Source: Pseudomonadota bacterium (GTDB lineage: Bacteria; Pseudomonadota; Alphaproteobacteria; Rhizobiales; Tepidamorphaceae). From it: a stretch of DNA of 46,229 nucleotides. A model generated the notes under the pieces. It was not told the origin of the DNA and searched no databases. It saw nothing but the letters and a program-made list of their open reading frames with translations. Shown here piece after piece: positions 40,317 to 46,229 of the stretch; the first letter of the stretch is position 1, and each line of letters starts with the position of its first letter. The stretch covers positions 1 to 46,229 of the forward strand of contig JAEWYT010000156.1 in NCBI GenBank assembly GCA_023458595.1, written 5' to 3'. Position numbers and translations under genes: made by a program.

Positions 40317-41936
40317 ATGGCGTCGGTGAAGAACATCCTCTGGATCATGTGCGACCAGCTCCGGTTCGACTACCTGAGCTGCGCCGGGCATCCGTATCTT
40401 CAGACGCCGAATATCGACGCGCTGGCGAAACGTGGCGTGCGGTTCTCCCGCGCCTACGTCCAGTCGCCGATCTGCGGGCCCTCGCGCATGAGCTTCTACA
40501 CGGGCCGCTACGTGCGCTCGCACGGCTCGACCTGGAACGGCACGCCGCTCAGGGTCGGCGAGCCGACGCTCGGCGATCACCTCAACGGGATCGGCGTCAG
40601 GACCGTGCTGATCGGCAAGACGCACATGCGCGCCGACACGGAGGGGATGGCGCGGCTCGGCATCGATCCGCAATCCATCATCGGCGTGCAGGTCGCCCAG
40701 TGCGGCTTCGAGCCCTTCGAGCGCGACGACGGCCTGCATCCCGACGGACCCTATTCGCCGAACCCGGCCTACGACGACTACCTGCGCGAGCGCGGCTTCG
40801 GCGGCCCCAATCCGTGGGAGCAGTGGGCGAATTCGGCGGAAGGCGAGGACGGCGAGATCCTGTCGGGCTGGCTCCTGGCGCATGCGGACAAGGCCGCGCG
40901 CGTGCCCGAGGAGCATTCCGAGACCGCATACATGACGAACCGCGCGATGGATTTCATCCGCGAGGCGAAGGCCGACGGGCGGCCCTGGTGCGCGCATCTC
41001 TCCTACATCAAGCCGCACTGGCCCTATATCGTTCCGGCGCCCTATCACGCGCTGTACGGGGCGGACCAGGTGATCCCGGTCGTGCGCTCGAACCGGGAGA
41101 AGGAGAGCCCGCATCCGGTCTACGCGAGCTACATGGAGGAGCGCTTCTCCCGCGTCTTCGCGAAGCCCGGCGTGCGCGCGCGGGTGATCCCGGCCTACAT
41201 GGGGCTGATCAGGCAGATCGACGATCACGTCGGGCGGCTGGCCGCTTTCCTGGAAGCGGAAGGGTTGGCCGACTCCACGATGATCGTCTTCACCTCCGAC
41301 CACGGCGACTATCTCGGCGACCACTGGCTCGGCGAGAAGGAGCTGTTCCACGAGGTCTCGGTGAAGATCCCGCTGATCGTCGTCGATCCCTCCGGGGCCG
41401 CCGACGCGACGCGGGGCAGCGTCATCGACGCGCTCGTCGAGGCGATCGACCTCGTGCCGACCTTCCTCGACGCCTTCGGCGGCAAGGCCAAGCCGCACGT
41501 GCTGGAAGGCCGCTCGCTCATGCCGCTGCTGCGCGGGTCGGGCGACTGGCAGCGCCGCGCGGTCATCAGCGAATACGACTATTCCCAGCGCCGCGCCCGC
41601 GTCGACAACGACGTGGCCGTCGCGGACTGCCGCATGACCATGGTCTTCGACGGGCGCTGGAAGTTCGTCCATGTCGAGGGCATGCGGCCGATGCTCTACG
41701 ACCTTGCGACCGATCCCGACGAGTTCGTCGATCTCGGCGCCGATCCCGCCTGCGAAACGGAGCGGGCGCGCCTCTCGGAAGCGATGTTCTCCTGGGCGCG
41801 CAACCCCGCGAGCCGCATCACCATCGCGGACGAACAGGTCGCCGCGAACTACGACACCGAGCTCGATGCCGGCATCCTGATCGGCTACTGGGACGAGGCC
41901 GATGTCGAGGACGCTTGGGCGAAGCGGAAGGGTTGA
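40317..41936 (+). CDS. Sulfatase-family hydrolase (Cys-type, CxPxR)
   Basis: A 539-residue alkaline-phosphatase-superfamily hydrolase. Metal-binding Asp13 in 'ILWIMCDQLRFDYLS'; Cys53 in 'SPICGPSRMSFYTGRY' would be converted to formylglycine; 'VFTSDHGDYLGDHWLGEKEL' supplies further metal ligands. It could be an arylsulfatase, choline-sulfatase-like or phosphonate monoester hydrolase. There is no signal peptide, which argues for a cytoplasmic enzyme. It starts 12 bases after polA stops. A maturase (FGE) is not in the window. Confidence 0.9.
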   Translation: MASVKNILWIMCDQLRFDYLSCAGHPYLQTPNIDALAKRGVRFSRAYVQSPICGPSRMSFYTGRYVRSHGSTWNGTPLRVGEPTLGDHLNGIGVRTVLIGKTHMRADTEGMARLGIDPQSIIGVQVAQCGFEPFERDDGLHPDGPYSPNPAYDDYLRERGFGGPNPWEQWANSAEGEDGEILSGWLLAHADKAARVPEEHSETAYMTNRAMDFIREAKADGRPWCAHLSYIKPHWPYIVPAPYHALYGADQVIPVVRSNREKESPHPVYASYMEERFSRVFAKPGVRARVIPAYMGLIRQIDDHVGRLAAFLEAEGLADSTMIVFTSDHGDYLGDHWLGEKELFHEVSVKIPLIVVDPSGAADATRGSVIDALVEAIDLVPTFLDAFGGKAKPHVLEGRSLMPLLRGSGDWQRRAVISEYDYSQRRARVDNDVAVADCRMTMVFDGRWKFVHVEGMRPMLYDLATDPDEFVDLGADPACETERARLSEAMFSWARNPASRITIADEQVAANYDTELDAGILIGYWDEADVEDAWAKRKG

Positions 41937-41946
41937 AGCGACAGTT

Positions 41947-42045
41947 TATACGCTCGATCCGATAAATCCAGAATATACGAATTAACGTATAACTCCATTT
42001 TATGCGCTAAATAAGATATTGTGGTTTTATCCAACTCAGCGTATA
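41947..42045. promoter_or_regulatory. hipBA promoter with four TATACG/CGTATA half-sites
   Basis: TATACG occurs at 41947-41952 and 41974-41979, CGTATA at 41986-41991 and 42040-42045. The middle two form a perfect palindrome TATACG-AATTAA-CGTATA. The gap is AT-rich and lies directly before hipB, so these are good HipB operator candidates for autoregulation. Confidence 0.65.
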
Positions 42046-42054
42046 TCCACTCCC

Positions 42055-42306
42055 ATGACCGATCTCACGCGCAATCCGACGCAACTCGGCGCGATAATCC
42101 AGCGCGCCCGAAAGCAGCGCGGCTGGACCCAGGCCGAGCTCGGCAGACGCACCGGCCTCAGGCAGGCGACGATCTCGCTGATCGAGACCGGCAATCCGGC
42201 GGCGAAGCTGGAGACCATCCTCGCCGTGCTCGCCGCCCTCGACCTCGAGATCCAGATCGCCCCGCGCGCGAAAAGCCGTACCCTCAACATCGAGGACATC
42301 CTTTAA
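42055..42306 (+). CDS. hipB: HipB antitoxin (XRE-family DNA-binding protein)
   Basis: Encodes 83 residues: XRE helix-turn-helix 'LGAIIQRARKQRGWTQAELG' and 'RRTGLRQATISLIETGNPAA', then a beta strand 'DLEIQIAPR' as in HipB dimers. It binds and neutralises HipA and represses the operon. ATG 42055 gives the standard N-terminus; the frame is open to 42019. Its TAA shares one base with the hipA ATG. Confidence 0.88.
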   Translation: MTDLTRNPTQLGAIIQRARKQRGWTQAELGRRTGLRQATISLIETGNPAAKLETILAVLAALDLEIQIAPRAKSRTLNIEDIL

Positions 42307-43634
42307 TGGCGCGCCGCAGGCGCCACGCGCCGCTCGCCGTCCTCCTGAACAACCGCCCCGTCGGCCGGTTCCTGAAGGAACCGAGCGGGGCAATCGCGTT
42401 CGCCTACGACGACGACTGGCTCTCCTGGGAGCACGCGATGCCGGTGTCGCTGTCGCTGCCGCTGCGCGAGACGCCCTATCGCGGCGAACCGGTCGTGGCC
42501 GTCTTCGAGAACCTCCTGCCGGATTCCGAGGCCCTGCGCCGGCGCGTCGCCGAGAAGGTCAGCGCGGCGGGCACCGACGCCTACTCCATGCTCGCCGCGA
42601 TCGGCCACGACTGCGTCGGCGCGCTGCAGTTCGTCGAGGACGGCGAGGAGCCAGTCGACGCGACCGCGAAGCGCGACGGCGAGCCGGTCGACGAGGCGGC
42701 GATCGAGGCGCTGCTCAAAGGCCTTGCCCAGGCGCCGCTCGGCCTCAGCCGCGACGACGACTTCCGCATCTCGATCGCCGGCGCGCAGGAGAAGACCGCG
42801 CTTCTGCGCCTCGACGGCCGATGGCTGAAACCCCATGGCACAACGCCGACCACGCATCTGTTCAAGCCGCAGATCGGCCGGCTGCCGAACGGCATCGACC
42901 TGTCGAACAGCGTAGAGAACGAGTTCTATTGCCTGAAGCTGATCGAGGCCTTTGGCCTCGCCGCGAATACGGCCACCATCGAGACCTTCGGCGAGACCAA
43001 GGCTCTGGTGATCGAGCGTTTCGACCGGCTGTGGACCCGCGACGGCCGCCTCCTGCGCCTGCCGCAGGAGGATTGCTGCCAGGCGCTCTCATGTCCCCCG
43101 ACCCGCAAATACCAGAGCGACGGCGGACCCGGCATGGTCTTAATCCTCGATCTGCTCAAGGGTAGCGACATCCCCTCGGAGGATCAGAAGGCGTTTGTGA
43201 AGGCGCAGGTTCTGTTCTGGCTGATCGGGGCGACCGACGGCCACGCCAAGAATTTCAGCATCCACCTCGGTCCGGGCGGCAGCTTCCGATTGACGCCACT
43301 CTACGACGTGCTGACCGCGCAGCCGAGCCTCGACAGCCGCCAGATCGAGCGCAGGCAGATGAAGCTCGCGATGTCGGTCGGCGACGGTCGCCACTACCGC
43401 ATCGACGCGATCCAGCCCCGCCACTTCGCCCAGACCGGCGCGGAGGCAGGTATTCCGAAAGTGCTCGTCGCCGAAGCGCTCGACGAGATCGCGGCCGGCG
43501 CCGACGAAGCGATGGCGCGACTGGAGCACACCCTGCCCGCGGGCTTCCCGGAAGAAATCCACGCGTCGGTCTCCGCGGCGATGAAGTCCCGGCTGCGGAG
43601 CTTCACGCCGTCGAAGGCGAACCACGGCGCCTAA
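42306..43634 (+). CDS. hipA: HipA serine/threonine kinase toxin
   Basis: A 442-residue kinase from ATG 42306, whose A is the last base of the hipB stop. Subdomains: N-terminal 'FENLLPDSEALRRRVAEKVS', P-loop-like 'ISIAGAQEKTALLR', Lys187 in 'HLFKPQ', catalytic Asp311 and Asn316 in 'GATDGHAKNFSIHL', and metal-binding Asp334 in 'LTPLYDVLTAQ'. HipA phosphorylates GltX or related targets to cause growth arrest. All key residues are intact. The 3' end overlaps convergent deoB by four bases. Confidence 0.93.
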   Translation: MARRRRHAPLAVLLNNRPVGRFLKEPSGAIAFAYDDDWLSWEHAMPVSLSLPLRETPYRGEPVVAVFENLLPDSEALRRRVAEKVSAAGTDAYSMLAAIGHDCVGALQFVEDGEEPVDATAKRDGEPVDEAAIEALLKGLAQAPLGLSRDDDFRISIAGAQEKTALLRLDGRWLKPHGTTPTTHLFKPQIGRLPNGIDLSNSVENEFYCLKLIEAFGLAANTATIETFGETKALVIERFDRLWTRDGRLLRLPQEDCCQALSCPPTRKYQSDGGPGMVLILDLLKGSDIPSEDQKAFVKAQVLFWLIGATDGHAKNFSIHLGPGGSFRLTPLYDVLTAQPSLDSRQIERRQMKLAMSVGDGRHYRIDAIQPRHFAQTGAEAGIPKVLVAEALDEIAAGADEAMARLEHTLPAGFPEEIHASVSAAMKSRLRSFTPSKANHGA

Positions 43635-44851
43635 AGGAAGCTCTTGCCCTGCTTCAGCGGGCCGATGCCGAGATGCGCCGCCACCGTCTGGCCGATGTCG
43701 GCATAGGTCGACAGCGGCCACGCCGCGCGGCCCTCGATGCCGGGCCCGAAGGCCATCACCGGTATCCGCTCGCGGGTGTGGTCCGTGCCTCTGAACGTCG
43801 GGTCGTTGCCGTGGTCGGCGATCAGGATCACGAGGTCGCCCGGCCGCAGCACCGCAATCAGCTCCGGCAGGCGCGCGTCGAAACGCTCGAGGCAGGCGGC
43901 GTAGCCCGCGATATCGCGGCGATGGCCGTAGAGCTGGTCGAAATCGATGAAGTTGGTGAAGACGAGGTCGCCGTCCCTGGCCGCCCGCGCGGCCTCGAGC
44001 GTGCGGTCGAACTGGCTGTCGTTCTCGGGCGCCTTCAGCACCTGCGTGACGCCCTGGCCGACGAAGATGTCGGAGATCTTGCCGACGGCGAAGACGTCGT
44101 GGCCGGATGCCTTCACCGCGTCGAGCAGCGTCGGCGACGGCGGCGGCACCGCGTAGTCGTGGCGGTGCGGCGTGCGCGCGAAGGTCGCCGCGCTCTTGCC
44201 CACGAAGGGCCTGGCGATGACGCGGCCGACACGCAGGGGATCGCAGAGCCTGCGGGCGATCTCGCAGAGCGCATAGAGCCGGTCGAGGCCGAACGTCTCC
44301 TCGTGCGCGGCGATCTGCAGGACGGAGTCGGCCGAGGTGTAGACGATCGGCTTTCCCGTCCGCATGTGCTCCTCGCCGAGCTCGGCGACGATCTCGGTGC
44401 CGGAGGCGTGCCTGTCGCCGAGGACGCCGGGAAGATGCCCCTGCGCGATCAGCGCGTCGGTGAGCTCCTTCGGAAATGCCGGCTCGGTCCTGGGGAAGTA
44501 ATGCCAGGCGAACGGCACCGGCAGCCCGGCGATCTCCCAGTGGCCGGACTGGGTGTCCTTGCCCCGCGAGACCTCGGACGCGTAGGTCCAGACCGCCGTC
44601 GGATGTCCGACGCGCGCGATGCCGGCGGGATGGCGGCCGGTCGCCGCTTCCGCCGCGCGGCAGAGGCCGAGCGTGTTCATGTTCGGGATATGGAGCGGCC
44701 CCGAGCGGCCGCCGGGAACGTCCGCTTTCCCGGCCGCGCATGCCTCGGCGATATGGCCGAGCGTGTCGGCGCCCTCGTCGCCGAAGTCCGCAGCATCCGG
44801 CGCGCCGCCGACGCCGACGGAATCCATCACCAGGAGGAAGGCCCGCTTCAT
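43631..44851 (-). CDS. deoB: Phosphopentomutase DeoB
   Basis: A 406-residue metalloenzyme of the alkaline phosphatase superfamily that interconverts (deoxy)ribose 1- and 5-phosphate. 'AFLLVMDSVGVGGAPDAADF' carries the first metal Asp10, 'GADTLGHIAEAC' follows, and 'VILIADHGNDPTFRGTDHTR' gives the second metal site and phospho-acceptor region. It uses the product of thymidine phosphorylase; its ATG overlaps the deoA stop by four bases, so the two are coupled. Confidence 0.96.
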   Translation of the reverse strand: MKRAFLLVMDSVGVGGAPDAADFGDEGADTLGHIAEACAAGKADVPGGRSGPLHIPNMNTLGLCRAAEAATGRHPAGIARVGHPTAVWTYASEVSRGKDTQSGHWEIAGLPVPFAWHYFPRTEPAFPKELTDALIAQGHLPGVLGDRHASGTEIVAELGEEHMRTGKPIVYTSADSVLQIAAHEETFGLDRLYALCEIARRLCDPLRVGRVIARPFVGKSAATFARTPHRHDYAVPPPSPTLLDAVKASGHDVFAVGKISDIFVGQGVTQVLKAPENDSQFDRTLEAARAARDGDLVFTNFIDFDQLYGHRRDIAGYAACLERFDARLPELIAVLRPGDLVILIADHGNDPTFRGTDHTRERIPVMAFGPGIEGRAAWPLSTYADIGQTVAAHLGIGPLKQGKSFL

Positions 44852-46173
44852 CGCGCCGTCTCGTCGATGCGCTCGCGCACGATCGGCCGCGGCTCGGGCG
44901 CCTCGCCGATCGTGTAGGCGCGGCGCAGGTCCTCCGCGCCCCGTTCCGCGCCCGTTTCGTCGCGGGCGTGGACGATGCCGATGGGGCGGTCGGGCCCGAC
45001 CTCGTCGCCCAGTCCCGCCAGTCGCTTGAAGCCGACCGCCGGGTCGATCGGGTCGTCGGCGCGCCGCCTTCCGCCGCCGAGCGAGACCACCGCCATGCCG
45101 ACGCCGCGGGTGTCGATCGCCGCCACATGGCCGGTCGCCTTCGCGTAGACCTCACGCTGGATCGGCGATTCGGGCAGGTGGAACCAGGGCCGCTCGACGA
45201 GATCGGCCGGACCGCCGAGGGCGACGACCATCTGCGCGAACTTCTCCGCCGCCCCGCCCCCGTCCAGCGCATCCCTCGCCCGCTTCAAACCCGCTTCCGC
45301 GCTGTCGGCGAAACCGCCCAGATGCAGCATTTCGGCTGCGAGCGCCAACGTCACCGCCTCGAGCCGCCCGTCGCGCCGCTCTCCGGTCAGGAAATGGATG
45401 GCGTTGGTGACCTCGACGGCGTTGCCGGCGGCCGAGGCGAGCGGCTCGTGCATGTCGGTCAGCAGCGCCGTCGTCTTCAGGCCGGCGCCGTTGGCGACCG
45501 AGACGAGGCTGACGGCGAGGGCGCGGGCCTGCTCGTACTCCTCCATGAAGGCGCCGGAGCCGAGCTTGACGTCGAGCACCAGCGCGCCGAGCCCGGCGGC
45601 GAGCTTCTTCGACAGGATCGAGGCGGTGATCAGCGCGATCGACTCGACGGTCGCCGTCACGTCGCGGATCGCATAGAGCCGCCGGTCGGCGGGGGCGAGA
45701 TCGGCGGTCTGGCCGATGATCGCGCAGCCGACGTCGGCGATCACGGTGCGGAACGTGTCGAGGCCGGGCTGGCTCGTGTAGCCCGGGATGGAATCGAGCT
45801 TGTCGAGCGTGCCGCCGGTATGGCCCAGGCCGCGCCCGGAGATCATCGGCACGCGCGCGCCGCAGGCCGCCACGATCGGGGCGAGCACCAGCGAGACGTT
45901 GTCGCCGACGCCGCCGGTCGAATGCTTGTCGAGCACCGGTCCGCCGTCGGCGGGCCAGTCCAGCACCGTGCCGGAGTCGCGCATCGAGAGTGTGAGCGCG
46001 ACGCGCTCGGGCCCGTCGAGGTCGCGGAAGAAGATCGCCATCGCCAGCGCGGCGACCTGGCCCTCGCTGATCGAGCCGTCGGTGAGGCCGCGGACGAAGA
46101 ACGCGATTTCCTCGGCCGAAAGGGCCTCGCCGTCGCGTTTCCGGCGGATGATTTACTGGGGGAGATGGGTCAT
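44848..46173 (-). CDS. deoA: Thymidine phosphorylase DeoA, interrupted by in-frame TAA at codon 7
   Basis: Read from ATG 46173 the frame gives MTHLPQ, then TAA (46155-46153), then continues open as 'IIRRKRDGEALSAEEIAFFV' to 44848. Homologues have Q-E-I-I-R at this spot, so a Glu codon has become TAA by one base change. The rest is a complete enzyme of about 435 residues: 'KHSTGGVGDNVSLVLAPIVA' phosphate-binding loop, 'GRGLGHTGGTLDKLDSIPGY' and 'LDVKLGSGAFMEEYEQARAL'. The next ATG in frame is at 46041, which would lose about 38 residues of the alpha domain. So the gene is either a very recent pseudogene, an assembly error, or is read another way. Confidence 0.85.
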
Positions 46174-46229
46174 GGCTGCTGTCTACCCCCTCCGCTCGTC
46201 CCCGCCCCAGGGGCGGCGCCCCCGGGCCC

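Noticed and set aside
37487..41965. 1492-codon plus-strand frame across polA and the sulfatase
   Set aside because: A frame-shifted shadow rich in Arg/Gly/Ala; the real proteins lie in the other frames with full motifs.

Overview
The window is GC-rich chromosomal DNA from an alphaproteobacterium, most likely a member of the Hyphomicrobiales (Rhizobiales). This rests on a CckA-type hybrid kinase beside flagellar genes, CtrA boxes (TTAA-N7-TTAAC) upstream of flgB, and an alphaproteobacterial LexA box (GTTC-N7-GTTC) upstream of recA. No species is named because no marker here is decisive.

Left core block (1-13485): a fliO-like gene, cut by the window edge, diverges from a flagellar operon flgB-flgC-fliE-fliQ-fliR-flhB that encodes rod, MS-ring adaptor and export-gate proteins. 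It runs into cckA and a small VOC-fold gene whose start overlaps the cckA stop. An AraC-type regulator and a stand-alone receiver protein diverge next, followed by LexA-controlled recA and alaS. AlaRS carries a 38-residue palindrome-rich insertion just before its editing-domain Cys.

Accessory block (about 13486-25732): a lower-GC genomic island ending at a tRNA-Arg(CCG) gene beside a tyrosine recombinase. Going right it holds a RES-domain toxin remnant, an intact IS3-family element with no target duplication, a helicase gene truncated by that element, and a divergent HEPN-type predicted RNase gene. The promoter gap between helicase and HEPN carries two similar dyads, one before each gene. Next is a Type III-like restriction-modification locus ordered mod-rhuM-res, whose mod target-recognition region is distinctly AT-rich. 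The island ends with an integration cassette: an unknown 435-residue protein, an AlpA-like HTH protein, an HTH/zinc-ribbon protein and the integrase.

Right core block (25733-46229): a tRNA, a small Cys protein, and a probable tryptophan-degradation operon on the minus strand (XRE-cupin regulator, amidase, tryptophan 2,3-dioxygenase, kynureninase). It diverges from a TRAP transporter plus ornithine-cyclodeaminase-family operon across a shared promoter with repeated CGGAAAA motifs. Then come a small lipoprotein, a membrane-anchored pentapeptide-repeat protein, an acyltransferase, polA, a sulfatase-family hydrolase, hipBA with its putative operator, and deoA-deoB. The deoA frame has a TAA at codon 7, exactly where homologues have Glu.

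The best candidates for something new are the HEPN/helicase divergent pair with paired dyads (crippled here by the IS), the mod-rhuM-res locus with its mosaic mod, the palindromic insertion in alaS, and the deoA nonsense codon. All functional statements come from reading motifs by eye; no database search was run.
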